Of a stretch of DNA of 64,000 nucleotides, positions 48,088-57,958 are shown piece after piece. The first letter of the stretch is position 1. Each line of letters begins with the position of its first letter. The notes under the pieces were generated by a model. That model saw only the letters and a list, made by a program, of their open reading frames with translations. It was not told the DNA's origin and did not search any database. The position numbers and the translations under genes were made by a program. Source of the DNA: Lacticaseibacillus brantae DSM 23927. GTDB taxonomy: Bacteria > Bacillota > Bacilli > Lactobacillales > Lactobacillaceae. The stretch spans positions 1 through 64,000 of the forward strand of contig NZ_AYZQ01000005.1 in assembly GCF_001436115.1 (NCBI RefSeq), read 5' to 3'.

Positions 48088-48915
48088 GTGACTTGCGTGG
48101 CGTTTGCCCTGACTAGTCCGATTGAAATCCTTGATCAGAGCTTCAATCAGACCCAACGGCTTGATAGTTTTGCTCACACTAATACAATCCTGAACTTACG
48201 TCAAGAGCAGGACCCAATTGTCCTCCACTTCTGGACGTTAAACCAGACGGTGGTCTTGGGTATGCAAGACTTAAAGGTTCCCAACTTACCAGCCGGCTTG
48301 GCGGCCTTGCGCAATCGGGGGTACACCTATTTTGTCCGCAATTCTGGCGGCTTAGGCGTCGTTTGTGACCAAGATGTGTTGAACTTATCACTCTTTTTGC
48401 CAAACCAGGCTGAGCTCACGATTACAGCGGCTTACCAATTGATGACGGCCTTCATCGAGGCCAGCTTTCCCAATGCGTCTATCGCCCACTATGAAGTCAG
48501 ACAGTCTTATTGTCCGGGTCGGTTCGATCTGAGCATCAACGGGAAGAAATTCGCTGGGATGGCGCAACGGCGGAATCGTGCAGGCATTGTCGTCATGTTA
48601 TATCTGAGCGTCAATGGGAATCAAACCGCGCGAGGCGAGGCCATGGCGGCGTTCTATCAGGCCGGTCTGTCACAAACGCAGGCGCATTTCCACTTTCCTG
48701 TCGTTGAACCGACCAGCATGGCTAATCTTTCAGATTTACTGGCACGCCCGTTGACCATCGATTTAGTGAAACAAACCATCCTCAACAGTTTGGCGCAGCA
48801 GAATCTCGCCGTGAATACCACTCACCTACCAGCATTGCTGGCCAGTGAGACCTACCATCAGCGATATCAGCTTGAATTGAAACAATTACAACAACGAAAT
48901 CAGCAATTGGCATAA
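48088..48915 (+). CDS. lipL: Lipoyl/octanoyl transferase (LipL-like)
   Basis: A 275-residue member of the biotin/lipoate protein ligase family. The motif YCPGRFDLSINGKKFAGMAQRR is like that of Bacillus LipL, an amidotransferase that moves octanoyl/lipoyl groups from GcvH to E2 subunits through a Cys. The N-terminal RNSGGLGVVCDQDVLNLSL is the usual lipoate-fold motif. The GTG at 48088 (weak AGAAAG site) or GTG at 48097 could be the start. Followed by a YwfO-like HD protein, as ywfL and ywfO are near each other in Bacillus. An LplA-type ligase is the alternative. Confidence 0.78.
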   Translation: MTCVAFALTSPIEILDQSFNQTQRLDSFAHTNTILNLRQEQDPIVLHFWTLNQTVVLGMQDLKVPNLPAGLAALRNRGYTYFVRNSGGLGVVCDQDVLNLSLFLPNQAELTITAAYQLMTAFIEASFPNASIAHYEVRQSYCPGRFDLSINGKKFAGMAQRRNRAGIVVMLYLSVNGNQTARGEAMAAFYQAGLSQTQAHFHFPVVEPTSMANLSDLLARPLTIDLVKQTILNSLAQQNLAVNTTHLPALLASETYHQRYQLELKQLQQRNQQLA

Positions 48916-48927
48916 GGAGGCTGTTTC

Positions 48928-50289
48928 ATGGAGGTTAAATATTTGCCGCGGGAAAAGGTGCTCCGCGACCCAGTTCACAACTACATACATGTTCGACATC
49001 AGGTCATTATGGATCTAATTAATACGCCTGAATTTCAACGCTTACGCCGCATCAAACAACTGGGCGTTGCTAGCTACGTCTTCCAAGGGGCGGAACACAC
49101 GCGCTTCACGCACTGCCTGGGTGTCTATGAAATCACCCGCCAAATGTGTGATAACTTCGAAATCAATTACCCATCTGTCAAGGCCGGTGATGGATTGTGG
49201 GATGACAATGAACGCTTAGTCGCCCTCTGTGCCGCCTTGCTGCATGATTTGGGCCATGGTCCTTACTCCCATACATTTGAACATATTTTTGGCACCGATC
49301 ATGAAGCCATCACCCGTGAAATTATCACTAATCCGAGTACGAATGTCTATCGAGTGCTGGCCCAAGTTGATAGTGACTTCCCAGCCAAAGTAGCCAGCGT
49401 GATTGATCACACCTATCCCAATCCGCAAGTTGTGCAGATGATCTCCAGCCAAATTGATGCCGATCGCATGGACTACTTATTGCGCGATGCGTATAACACG
49501 GGGACCAAATACGGTTTATTCGATCTCACCCGGATTCTGCGGGTGATGCGGCCCTATGCCGGTGGGATTGCCTTTGAAGCTAACGGGATGCACGCGGTTG
49601 AAGACTATATCGTCAGTCGCTTCCAGATGTATCAACAGGTTTATTTTCACCCGGTCAGTCGGGGGATGGAAGTCGTGCTCACCCACTTATTGACCCGAGC
49701 AAAGGAATTATATGAAGACAATCAATTACTCGATCCTTACCGGCCAGAATTACTAATTCCCTTTTTTGAACAGGAATTCAATCTCCAGGACTATCTGAAA
49801 TTAGACGATGGCGTGTTGAATACTTATTTCCTGTATTGGCAAGACTATCCAGACCCACTTTTGCAAGACTTTGCGAATCGGTTCCTCAATCGTAAGCCGT
49901 TAAAATCCATCACTTTCATGCCAGCCACTCGCCGATTATTGCCGCGGATGCGCCAACTGGTCGCCGATGCTGGTTTTGATCCAGCCTATTATACCGCTGA
50001 AAATGACAGTTTTGATTTGCCTTATGATCAATATGACCCATCGTCGGCAAACCCTAAAACCCAAATTGAAATTATGCAGCCAGATGGGACGCTAGAAGAG
50101 CTATCGACTCTGTCGGCGCTTGTGGCCGCCATTACTGGTAAATCCACTGGGGACACCCGCTTCTATTTCCCAAAAGCCATGCTTGGGACCCCAACTGATG
50201 ATTTATTCGCACCCATCTACGCTGAATTTCAGGCGCATATTCTCAATGGCAGTTTAATCCCACAAAATTTGGAGGAATTGGATCAATGA
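48928..50289 (+). CDS. HD-domain phosphohydrolase (YwfO-like, dNTPase family)
   Basis: A 453-residue metal-dependent phosphohydrolase. HD ligands are visible: His in HTRFTHCLGV, HD in LLHDLGHGPYSH, and Asp in SSQIDADRMDYL. The N-terminal LRDPVHNYIHV and QRLRRIKQLG are typical of the SAMHD1/dGTPase-like branch. Related enzymes hydrolyse dNTPs. AAGGAGG precedes the ATG, 12 bp after lipL, and its stop overlaps the HAD start (ATGA). Confidence 0.9.
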   Translation: MEVKYLPREKVLRDPVHNYIHVRHQVIMDLINTPEFQRLRRIKQLGVASYVFQGAEHTRFTHCLGVYEITRQMCDNFEINYPSVKAGDGLWDDNERLVALCAALLHDLGHGPYSHTFEHIFGTDHEAITREIITNPSTNVYRVLAQVDSDFPAKVASVIDHTYPNPQVVQMISSQIDADRMDYLLRDAYNTGTKYGLFDLTRILRVMRPYAGGIAFEANGMHAVEDYIVSRFQMYQQVYFHPVSRGMEVVLTHLLTRAKELYEDNQLLDPYRPELLIPFFEQEFNLQDYLKLDDGVLNTYFLYWQDYPDPLLQDFANRFLNRKPLKSITFMPATRRLLPRMRQLVADAGFDPAYYTAENDSFDLPYDQYDPSSANPKTQIEIMQPDGTLEELSTLSALVAAITGKSTGDTRFYFPKAMLGTPTDDLFAPIYAEFQAHILNGSLIPQNLEELDQ

Positions 50290-51101
50290 GTATTAAATTA
50301 GTCGCCATCGATATGGATGGCACCCTGTTAAATGAACACGGTCAACTCAACCCCGCCACAATTAATGCCGTAAAAGCAGCTAAGGTTGCCGGTGTCAAAA
50401 TTGTGCTGTGTACTGGCCGCCCTTTGCCAGGGATTCAACAATTTCTCCCTGAACTTGAACTGAATGAACCAGGCGACTACGCCATTACCTACAATGGCGC
50501 GCTAGTGCAACATACCAGCGATGGCCACGTTCTGGCTAAGCACACTCTGACGTACGCCGATTATCTGCGCATTGAATATGTCGCGCAACTCATCGGGGTG
50601 CACTCCCATGCTGAAGACGAAGTGGCTATCTATACAGCCAATCATGATATTTCATCTTATACGGTGAATGAAGTGGCTTTGGTCAACATGCCATTGAAGT
50701 TTCAAACGGCCGATCAATTCAGTCGTGATCACGTCTTCTCCAAAATGATGTTGATTGATGATCCCGAGATTCTAGCCGCGGCCCAAAAAAATCTTCCAGC
50801 CGATATTAAGGAAGATTACTATCTAGTCAATTCAGAGCCCTATTATCTAGAAGTGCTCAACAAAAAAGCCAGCAAAGGCAATGGCCTAGCTGACTTAGCA
50901 AATCATTTAGGGATTGACGTCTCTGAAACAATGGCCATTGGCGATCAAGCTAATGACTTATCGATGCTCGAATATGCCGGCACTGCCGTTGCGATGGGTA
51001 ACGCCATTGATGCCGTCAAGAATATTGCTAACGTTGTGACCGAAACCAACATTAATGATGGTGTGGCTAAGGCGATTAATGACTTGGTGCTTGGCGACTA
51101 A
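50286..51101 (+). CDS. Cof-type HAD-IIB phosphatase (YidA-like)
   Basis: A 271-residue HAD phosphatase with DMDGTLL (motif I), CTGRP (motif II region), Lys in NKKASKGNGL (motif III) and GDQANDLSML (motif IV), plus a IIB cap domain. Such enzymes act on sugar phosphates or flavin/pyridoxal phosphates. Third gene of lipL-HD-HAD. Its last 26 bp overlap the end of the convergent Nudix gene; no terminator lies between. Confidence 0.93.
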   Translation: MSIKLVAIDMDGTLLNEHGQLNPATINAVKAAKVAGVKIVLCTGRPLPGIQQFLPELELNEPGDYAITYNGALVQHTSDGHVLAKHTLTYADYLRIEYVAQLIGVHSHAEDEVAIYTANHDISSYTVNEVALVNMPLKFQTADQFSRDHVFSKMMLIDDPEILAAAQKNLPADIKEDYYLVNSEPYYLEVLNKKASKGNGLADLANHLGIDVSETMAIGDQANDLSMLEYAGTAVAMGNAIDAVKNIANVVTETNINDGVAKAINDLVLGD

Positions 51102-51531
51102 GCCACTGTGAAACACCGTAACGATGAGTTGGGCGTTTCAATTCCGCTGCCGCAATCGTGACAGGCATCAACATCAACGTGTTGAAATCTTCCAAGGGCT
51201 GTGCTACCTGCGTTAAATCGGTACAGGCGTAAAACCGTGCCGGATGATAGTAGGCCGTTTGCCGATGATGAGAGTAGAAGTACTCCGCGGCTTGACCAAG
51301 TTTAGGCCCAATAGTCACTTGTACGCCAAACTCTTCCAATAATTCTCGGCTTAAAGCTTCGGTGTCACTCTCACCGGCTTCAATTTCGCCGCCCGGGAGA
51401 AACAAGGCGTGGTTGGGGGCGCCAAGCACTAATAAGCGTTTGCCTGAGGCGTCCGGAATGACGCCATAGACCCCAATTCGTTCTTGGTAAGTTAAATTTG
51501 GATCGCGTTTCCCAAAGACTGGATCAATCAT
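51076..51531 (-). CDS. Nudix hydrolase
   Basis: A 151-residue NDP-X hydrolase with a full Nudix box: GGEIEAGES, then seven residues to RELLEEFGV. The N-terminal TYQERIGVYGVI resembles MutT/ADP-ribose pyrophosphatase-type proteins, but the substrate cannot be read. Start at 51531 (MIDPVFG) follows GGGAGGG; the longer frame to 51588 crosses the divergent promoter region. Tail-to-tail overlap with the HAD gene. Confidence 0.9.
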   Translation of the reverse strand: MIDPVFGKRDPNLTYQERIGVYGVIPDASGKRLLVLGAPNHALFLPGGEIEAGESDTEALSRELLEEFGVQVTIGPKLGQAAEYFYSHHRQTAYYHPARFYACTDLTQVAQPLEDFNTLMLMPVTIAAAELKRPTHRYGVSQWLSRQAPSH

Positions 51532-51635
51532 GGCGAATCCCTCCCAAATTTTATAGCTATTATACCCAACCAATCCGTAACAGACCATTAATTCACATCA
51601 ACTGGTACAATATGATTTCGCAAGGAGGGATGCGT

Positions 51636-52679
51636 ATGGACGCAATTAATTGGGGCATCGCTACGGTGCCCACATTCTTTTTGGTCTTATTCCTAACCAG
51701 CTATCGTTTAGAGCCACGAAGGCTCATTAACGGGTGGCTGTTCAACTTCTTCTTAGTAACTTTCCTCGCCGCCCTCGCCTTCTTTATTCTCCGGTCTCAG
51801 AATATGCTCCTCATTGCCGTCACTGGGACACTCTTCATAATTTTCGTTTTACTGATTGTCGTCTTCTTCGCGCTCCACTTACTATGGCTGATTTGGAATG
51901 CTATTGTCGTGTGGCGCAAAGAATCACATTCGTTGGGGAACATGCTAACATTATTAATTGCCCTGGCCTTACTGGCCTTGGAAATCCTCAGTTCCGTTGT
52001 GCCCCGATTCCTGCCCGGCCCCATCTACAATGCATTGGGCGTGTTTATCTTTCTGAGTGGCTTTTATATTTTGGTGACCCTGTATAATTTCTTGACCATT
52101 CTCATCATCTACAATCTGCGTTGGCCGAATTATCATCAAGACTTCCTGATTGTCTTAGGCGCAGGGTTACTGCACGGCGATCAAGTGTCGCCGTTACTAG
52201 CTGCACGAATTAATGCAGGCATTAAATTCTTTTTCAAGCAAGTCAGCAAAGGCCGGCCCGCGCCAGTGATGATTTTCTCAGGCGGACAGGGTGGCGATGA
52301 AGCGATCCCCGAAGGCCTGGCCATGCAGCGCTACGCTATTGCTCATGGGGTGCCCGTGGATCACACCTTGGTTGAGGATCAGTCCAAAACCACTTTTGAG
52401 AATATGAAATTCTCTGCTGCGCTCATGCAGCAACACCATTCTGGACCCTATAAAGCCACTTTCTTCACCAATAATTATCACCTATTTCGCGCCGGCATTT
52501 ATGCGCGGTTAGCCCACACACCCGCCAACGGGATAGGGGCAGCGACCTCGTTTTACTTCTTACCCAATGCCGTCATTCGCGAATATCTCGCGTTGGTCTT
52601 AATGTACAAGCGGCGGCACGCGGTTGTGTTGATTGGTATCACGCTCATCAGCCTATTATTCCTACTTGCCGGCTGGTAA
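51636..52679 (+). CDS. YdcF/SanA-family membrane protein (DUF218)
   Basis: A 347-residue protein with four to five N-terminal TM helices (about 7-180), a DUF218 domain (DFLIVLGAGLLHGDQVSPLLAARI, then FSGGQGGDEAIPEGLAM and VEDQSKTTFENM) and a C-terminal TM. DUF218 proteins (YdcF, ElyC, SanA) affect the envelope or lipid-carrier metabolism; the reaction is unsettled. The start at 51636 has GGAGG 7-8 bases upstream; the long frame from 51498 overlaps the Nudix gene and is not used. Confidence 0.88.
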   Translation: MDAINWGIATVPTFFLVLFLTSYRLEPRRLINGWLFNFFLVTFLAALAFFILRSQNMLLIAVTGTLFIIFVLLIVVFFALHLLWLIWNAIVVWRKESHSLGNMLTLLIALALLALEILSSVVPRFLPGPIYNALGVFIFLSGFYILVTLYNFLTILIIYNLRWPNYHQDFLIVLGAGLLHGDQVSPLLAARINAGIKFFFKQVSKGRPAPVMIFSGGQGGDEAIPEGLAMQRYAIAHGVPVDHTLVEDQSKTTFENMKFSAALMQQHHSGPYKATFFTNNYHLFRAGIYARLAHTPANGIGAATSFYFLPNAVIREYLALVLMYKRRHAVVLIGITLISLLFLLAGW

Positions 52680-52682
52680 AGG

Positions 52683-52711
52683 TGCAAATCACTAGGGGAA
52701 TCCCTTATACT
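52683..52711 (+). promoter_or_regulatory. mscL promoter (candidate)
   Basis: TGCAAA (52683-52688), 17-base spacer, TATACT (52706-52711), 31 bases before the GTG start. Confidence 0.5.
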
Positions 52712-52741
52712 AAAAACATCAGTGTAGAAAGGAAGATGTGT

Positions 52742-53113
52742 GTGCTTAAAGAATTTCGCGATTTCATTATGCGCGGCAATGTCGTTGACTTAGCCGTCGG
52801 GGTTATTATCGGGGGCGCGTTCACCGGTCTAGTCACCTCGCTGACTAAAAACCTGATTAATCCGCTGATTTCTATTTTTATTGGTCAGACAGATTTGTCC
52901 AGTTGGACCTTCAAAATCCTCAGTGCACGATTCACCTTTGGGACTTTCTTGAATGATGTCATTAATTTCTTGATTACGGCCTTCGTCGTCTTCTTGCTGG
53001 TTAAAGCCATCAATCGCTTGCTCCCTAAGAAGCCAGCACCTGCTGCTGGGCCTAGCCAAGAGGAGCTACTCACGCAAATTCGCGACTTACTGGAGCAACA
53101 ACGCCAGTCGTAA
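52742..53113 (+). CDS. mscL: Large-conductance mechanosensitive channel
   Basis: Pressure-relief channel opened by membrane tension. The 123-residue protein has the N-terminal amphipathic helix (LKEFRDFIMRGNVVDLAVG), TM1 (VIIGGAFTGLVTSL), a periplasm-side loop, TM2 (FLITAFVVFLLVKAINRL) and a C-terminal helical bundle. GTG at 52742 is chosen: GGAAG lies 6-7 bases before it, while the ATG at 52736 directly abuts the site. Confidence 0.95.
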   Translation: MLKEFRDFIMRGNVVDLAVGVIIGGAFTGLVTSLTKNLINPLISIFIGQTDLSSWTFKILSARFTFGTFLNDVINFLITAFVVFLLVKAINRLLPKKPAPAAGPSQEELLTQIRDLLEQQRQS

Positions 53114-53121
53114 TGGCGCGC

Positions 53122-53170
53122 AAAAAAAGGCTGTGTCCAAACCCAAACGGGTTGGTCACAGCCTCTTTTT
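53122..53170. terminator. Bidirectional terminator between mscL and prs
   Basis: Stem AGGCTGTG/CACAGCCT with inner ACCC/GGGT; plus-strand tail CTTTTT and minus-strand tail TTTTTTT. Confidence 0.9.
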
Positions 53171-53181
53171 GTATGTACACT

Positions 53182-54156
53182 TTAGCCTTTGAAGCGATTC
53201 TCAAATAGTGGTGAAACCGGTTGGTTCTCTTGAATCCGTGTAATCGCTTGGCCCAACAATGGTCCAACGGAAACAATTTCTAATTTATCCATTTGCTTAT
53301 CGGGTGGCAGTTGAATGGAATCGGTCACCACAACCTTCTCAATGACAGAATTCGTTAACCGTTCAACAGCGGGGCCAGAGAAAATAGCATGCGTTGCGGC
53401 AACGACAACTTCAGTCGCGCCTTCTTGCTTCAAAGCGGCAGCGGCTAATGTGATCGTCCCCGCAGTATCGATCATGTCATCAATAATGATGGCCCGCTTG
53501 CCTTTGACGTTCCCGACAATATTCATCACTTCTGAAACGTTCGGCCGTGGCCGGCGCTTATCAATAATCGCAATTGGCGCCTTTAAGAATTCAGCTAATT
53601 TGCGAGCCCGAGTCACGCCACCATGATCAGGGGAGACAACAACGGTATCTTCTCCCACATAGTTATTGCGAATAAAGTAATCAGCAAGCAATGGCGCACC
53701 CATCAAGTGATCCACTGGAATATCGAAGAATCCTTGAATTTGGGCGGCATGCAAGTCCAGAGCTAACACGCGGGTGGCACCGGAGCGCTCAAGCATGTTC
53801 GCCACCAACTTAGCCGTAATCGGTTCGCGAGAACGGGCTTTGCGGTCCTGGCGGGCATAGCCGTAATATGGAATGACCACGCTGATCGTATGAGCTGAAG
53901 CCCGGCGTAGGGCATCAATCATAATCAGCAGTTCCATCAAATTATCATTGACCGGATTAGAGGTTGATTGAACTAAGTAAATATCATCGCCCCGAATGCT
54001 TTCTTCAATGTTGATTTGAATTTCACCATCGCTAAAGCGCTTGACCGATGACTTCCCTAACTCGACTCCAATTTCTGCGGCGATTTTTTCCGCAAGCGGC
54101 TTGTTGGAGTTTAATGCAAAAATCTTCAACTTTGGATCAGCGTATTGGTCTGGCAT
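53182..54156 (-). CDS. prs: Ribose-phosphate pyrophosphokinase
   Basis: Makes PRPP from ribose 5-phosphate and ATP for nucleotide, His and Trp synthesis. The 324-residue class I enzyme has [16 protein letters not shown], the ATP-site [27 protein letters not shown] and the PRPP loop [19 protein letters not shown] precedes the ATG. The order prs after glmU is the classic Firmicutes one. Confidence 0.97.
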   Translation of the reverse strand: MPDQYADPKLKIFALNSNKPLAEKIAAEIGVELGKSSVKRFSDGEIQINIEESIRGDDIYLVQSTSNPVNDNLMELLIMIDALRRASAHTISVVIPYYGYARQDRKARSREPITAKLVANMLERSGATRVLALDLHAAQIQGFFDIPVDHLMGAPLLADYFIRNNYVGEDTVVVSPDHGGVTRARKLAEFLKAPIAIIDKRRPRPNVSEVMNIVGNVKGKRAIIIDDMIDTAGTITLAAAALKQEGATEVVVAATHAIFSGPAVERLTNSVIEKVVVTDSIQLPPDKQMDKLEIVSVGPLLGQAITRIQENQPVSPLFENRFKG

Positions 54157-54207
54157 GTTACCCTCCGTAATCTTTTTTTCTCTCTAAAAAAAGTCTAGCC
54201 GAAATAC

Positions 54208-54237
54208 AAAAAAAAGCAAGCTGGATTTCCAACTTGC
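54208..54237 (-). terminator. Terminator between glmU and prs
   Basis: Minus-strand stem GCAAGTTGGA/TCCAGCTTGC followed by eight T residues. Confidence 0.88.
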
Positions 54238-54304
54238 TCACCTTTTTGACATTGTTCTATGTCAATATTAACGGTTATCTCACTGTAAACGCGTACAGAT
54301 TGGA

Positions 54305-55696
54305 CTAGGCATTCCATTCGTCACTGTCACCCAGTGGCAGACGTTTCCAGAAATCCAACTTATTTGTTTGACGTTCACGGGCAATCGCCATGGCGTGGAA
54401 CGGCACATCCGAAGTAATCGTCGACCCCGCAGCAATGAAGCTGTGATCGCTCACCTTCACTGGTGCAACAATGTTTGAGTTACTCCCAATGAAACTGTGG
54501 TCGCCCACTTCACTGTGCCACTTCTGCACACCGTCGTAATTGACGAAGACAACGCCGCAACCGACGTTAATTTCAGCGCCCAAGGTCGCATCCCCGACAT
54601 AAGTCAGATGGCCAACCTTCGTGTTCTTACCGATTTGGGCGTTCTTGATTTCAACGAAGTTCCCAATATGAGCACCTTCGCCGATTTCTGAATCAGGCCG
54701 CAAATGGGCATTAGGACCGGCATTAGAGCCAGTGTGCATAATTGAATCTTCAATCGTTGAACTCGTGATCGTCACTTGGTCTTCAATAGTCGCGTTGGAC
54801 AATACGGAATGCGCCCCGATGACACAGTCCTCGCCAATCACCGTATTGCCCTTGAGGTATACGCCAGGTTCAATCAAAGTGTCGGCGCCGATTTGCACGT
54901 CCACATCGATGTAGGTGTTGTCTGGGTCAGTTAACGTCACCCCATCACGCATGTGATTGGTGTTGATCCGATGTTGCATCACTTTGGTTGCAGCGGCAAG
55001 TGCCACGCGGTCGTTAACCCCCATCGATTCTTCAAAGTTCTTCATCCGATACGCTGCCACAACTTCGCCCTTGTTCTTCAGAATTTCAATGACGTCCGTC
55101 AAATAATATTCTCCTTGAGCGTTGTTGTTATTGACTTCATGCAAAGCCTTAAACAGCGATTGGTTGTCGAAGCAATACACGCCGGTATTAATTTCGTTGA
55201 CCAGGGCTTCTTCATGGTTAGCGTCTTTTTGTTCGACAATCTTTTGGACCGTGCCCAAATCATTGCGAATAATCCGGCCATAACCAGTTGGGTCTGGCGC
55301 TGAAGCCGTCAAGATGGTCGCCTTTGCCCCTTTGTCCTTATGATAAGCAAAGAGCTTCTCAAAAGTTCCTGCGGTGAGCAGTGGTGTATCGCCGCTAGCT
55401 ATTAAGGTCATGCCTTCTTTATCACCCAACAATGCTTCAGCCTGCAAGACCGCGTGACCGGTGCCAAGCTGTTCTTCTTGGATCACAAATTGACTCCGAT
55501 TGCCAAGTGTCTCTTCGACGGCCTCGGCACCGTGGCCAACAACAGTTACAATCTCGTCTGGCGAGGTCAGTTCAACTTGCGTTAACACATGGTCAACCAT
55601 CGCCTTACCCGCGATTTTATGTAGGACTTTGTAAAGCTTAGATTTCATGCGAGTACCTTTACCCGCAGCTAAGATGATTGTATATTTTCCGGCCAT
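54305..55696 (-). CDS. glmU: Bifunctional GlmU
   Basis: Acetylates glucosamine-1-phosphate and then uridylates it to UDP-GlcNAc. The 463-residue protein has the N-terminal pyrophosphorylase ([18 protein letters not shown]) and a C-terminal left-handed beta-helix of hexapeptide repeats (about 255-440) with [16 protein letters not shown] and the acetyltransferase His/Tyr region VGHLTYVGD. Leftward with purR and VanZ-RDD upstream, as usual purR-glmU-prs, here with one gene inserted. Confidence 0.97.
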   Translation of the reverse strand: MAGKYTIILAAGKGTRMKSKLYKVLHKIAGKAMVDHVLTQVELTSPDEIVTVVGHGAEAVEETLGNRSQFVIQEEQLGTGHAVLQAEALLGDKEGMTLIASGDTPLLTAGTFEKLFAYHKDKGAKATILTASAPDPTGYGRIIRNDLGTVQKIVEQKDANHEEALVNEINTGVYCFDNQSLFKALHEVNNNNAQGEYYLTDVIEILKNKGEVVAAYRMKNFEESMGVNDRVALAAATKVMQHRINTNHMRDGVTLTDPDNTYIDVDVQIGADTLIEPGVYLKGNTVIGEDCVIGAHSVLSNATIEDQVTITSSTIEDSIMHTGSNAGPNAHLRPDSEIGEGAHIGNFVEIKNAQIGKNTKVGHLTYVGDATLGAEINVGCGVVFVNYDGVQKWHSEVGDHSFIGSNSNIVAPVKVSDHSFIAAGSTITSDVPFHAMAIARERQTNKLDFWKRLPLGDSDEWNA

Positions 55697-55784
55697 TATC
55701 TGGACTCCGTTTCATTGATTAATATCCTAATCATAGACTAGACCATTAAACCTGACAAGTGTGAAAACACGCGAGATAACTGGA

Positions 55785-56933
55785 CTAGACAGGTTTCTGA
55801 ACAGTATTCACAACACTAATCTGTTTGGTTCTGAGCCACTCATCATAGAAAAACACACCATGCCGAGTGACTACTTCCCAGACGAAATTTCCAAAAAGGA
55901 AAATCATCCCCACTAAAGAAACCAAGAAGAGCGCCCAGGTGATGTCGGTTTGAGTCCCGCTGGCCAACACGGTTGCTTGTTGACTAAAGACCCAACTGAG
56001 TGGAAAGGCCACACCATAGATCATGGTCTCACGCGCAACCAACCGCCAAAAGCCAACTGGGTGATTATCCACCGTCACTAACCGGATTTTGACCAAGCGC
56101 TTGCCAACGGTTTGCCCGTGGCTGAAATAGGGCACCCAGACAAAAGTGATAAACGTAGAAATGATGTAATCCAACCGCCATTGCCGCATTACAGCCGCCA
56201 AGCCCAAAAGCTGCATCACGAACGTGACCACAACTGCAATAACGCCCGCGACCAGCACGTAATCAATCACGAAAGCCACAAACCGCCGCGTCCAGGTGAC
56301 TTGACTGCCCCGCTGGCGGCTTTCAGCGTCCATCGCTTCTCGCGTGGGAAAGGCGCGCATTAAACCCGGCGCAATCAGACCACCTAAGAAGCCACCAGCC
56401 GTGTTAACAATTAAGTCATCTACATCAAAGAGCCGATACGGTCGTGGATAAATGCCGTATAATCCCGACAATTGTGTCAGTTCAAAGAATAAACTTAACC
56501 CGAAAGTCAGCATGATCACCTGAGGCAACGAACGCTTAAAGTAATAGCGTAAATAAACCCCAAAAGGGACAGTCAGTAGTAAATTAAAGAGCGGCTGAAT
56601 AAAGGCTGGCGCTTCAACCGTTTTTAGCCATGTCCCTGGTTGAAACAAGTTGAACGGCGTGGTGGCGATAAACTGGCGCAAGGCCATGAATGGGACCAAA
56701 TTATATTTAGGCCCGGTGAACTTGGCCACAGTCGCCACATCCGGTAGCGGCAGGATAATCAGGAAGTATGCCGTTAAGAGGTAGAAGATAAACGAGTAGA
56801 GCACAAACGCACGCCAGAAAATGAAACTGCCATACCGGCGATATTGAATGATTAGAGCGGGAATTGTCAGCACTAACGCCAAGACCGGAAAAGCGAAAAT
56901 AGCCGTTCTAATCGGTCCTAAATAGGCATTCAT
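55785..56933 (-). CDS. VanZ-RDD membrane protein
   Basis: A 382-residue integral membrane protein. The N-terminal 200 residues are VanZ-like, with four or five TM helices and conserved NLVPF and FELTQLSG...RLFDVDDLIVNTAGG. The C-terminal part is an RDD domain (RRFVAFVIDYVLVAG, GQTVGKRLVKIRLV). VanZ proteins can alter glycopeptide sensitivity; RDD function is open. Its start overlaps the purR stop (ATGA), so translation is coupled to purR. Confidence 0.87.
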   Translation of the reverse strand: MNAYLGPIRTAIFAFPVLALVLTIPALIIQYRRYGSFIFWRAFVLYSFIFYLLTAYFLIILPLPDVATVAKFTGPKYNLVPFMALRQFIATTPFNLFQPGTWLKTVEAPAFIQPLFNLLLTVPFGVYLRYYFKRSLPQVIMLTFGLSLFFELTQLSGLYGIYPRPYRLFDVDDLIVNTAGGFLGGLIAPGLMRAFPTREAMDAESRQRGSQVTWTRRFVAFVIDYVLVAGVIAVVVTFVMQLLGLAAVMRQWRLDYIISTFITFVWVPYFSHGQTVGKRLVKIRLVTVDNHPVGFWRLVARETMIYGVAFPLSWVFSQQATVLASGTQTDITWALFLVSLVGMIFLFGNFVWEVVTRHGVFFYDEWLRTKQISVVNTVQKPV

Positions 56934-57781
56934 GCATCCATACCCTTAAACATCGCTTGGTTGTAATCCAGGTAGTTACCTGGCACCGCGTGAAGCGTAT
57001 TGGTTTTGGTATCCACATCGTCAACACGGATGAGTGAGGTATAATCGTTCACCATCCGGTCACCGGCAAACTTACCCTCGGCAAAAACAGAGATGCCGAC
57101 CAGATTAGCATCGAATTCTTCAATCAAACTACGCATCCCATTAACAGTCCCACCAGCCTTCATGAAGTCGTCGACAATTAAGACCCCACTCCCAGCCTGG
57201 AGACTGCGTTTACTGAGTTCCATCTTCTCAATCCGAGCAGAACTACCGGAGACATAATTCACCGAAACAGTTGAACCTTCAGTAATTTTTGAATCCCGAC
57301 GCACAATGACAAATGGCGCATTCAAGTATTGGCTCACGCTTTGAGCAATCGGAATGCCTTTGGTCGCCACTGTCATCACTGCATCCACTTGTTGGTTGGC
57401 AAACTGAGTCGCGATTAGCCGGCCAATTTGGCGCAGGACTTCTGGTGTCCCCAGTAAATCAGAAAGATAAACATATCCGCCCGGTAGTAAACGATCCGTT
57501 TCTGAGAGCCGATGGGCCATGTCTGCAATAAAATCGCTCGCTTCGTTTCGACCAATGGTTGGAATGTACCGGACCCCGCCAGCAGCCCCAGGGACTGTTT
57601 CAAGAATCCCCGTTTGGCGCTGCATGAATGTCCGGCGAATAATCCCCAAATCCTCACTAATAGACGATTTAGCAGATTCATAGCGTTTAGAGAAATAGGT
57701 CAGCGGCACCAAAGTGTGCGGGCGTTCCAATAAATAGCGCGTCATGTCAATCAGACGATCACTGCGTCGAACTTTTGTCAT
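56930..57781 (-). CDS. purR: Pur operon repressor
   Basis: PRPP-responsive repressor of purine genes. The 283-residue protein has an N-terminal winged helix (about 1-75; RSDRLIDMTRYLLERPHTLVPLTYF) and a phosphoribosyltransferase-like domain with the PRPP loop VLIVDDFMKAGGTVNGM. Its leader contains a PurBox-like site at 57795-57807, consistent with autoregulation. Confidence 0.95.
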   Translation of the reverse strand: MTKVRRSDRLIDMTRYLLERPHTLVPLTYFSKRYESAKSSISEDLGIIRRTFMQRQTGILETVPGAAGGVRYIPTIGRNEASDFIADMAHRLSETDRLLPGGYVYLSDLLGTPEVLRQIGRLIATQFANQQVDAVMTVATKGIPIAQSVSQYLNAPFVIVRRDSKITEGSTVSVNYVSGSSARIEKMELSKRSLQAGSGVLIVDDFMKAGGTVNGMRSLIEEFDANLVGISVFAEGKFAGDRMVNDYTSLIRVDDVDTKTNTLHAVPGNYLDYNQAMFKGMDA

Positions 57782-57794
57782 TAAAAAAACTCCT

Positions 57795-57807
57795 ATCTCC
57801 GAATATT
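57795..57807 (-). promoter_or_regulatory. PurBox-like site before purR
   Basis: ATCTCCGAATATT (plus strand) matches the PurBox consensus AWWWCCGAACWWT at 11 of 13 positions and lies 14 bases from the purR start. Two weaker matches in the opposite orientation (57895-57907 and 57912-57924, 10 of 13 each) lie in the same divergent gap. A TATAAT -10 for purR is at 57843-57848 (minus strand). Confidence 0.4.
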
Positions 57808-57958
57808 TGGATTGTCATCATCTTTGAGCTTCAATCTTCACAATTATAGAAGAAAGACCCGCAAAAACATAGGAAAAGTTTCTTCTGCATGGCAAACGTT
57901 CGCATTCTCTCAATATTCGATAAAAATAATTAAAAAAGTCGCATTCCCAGCGGTGTTA

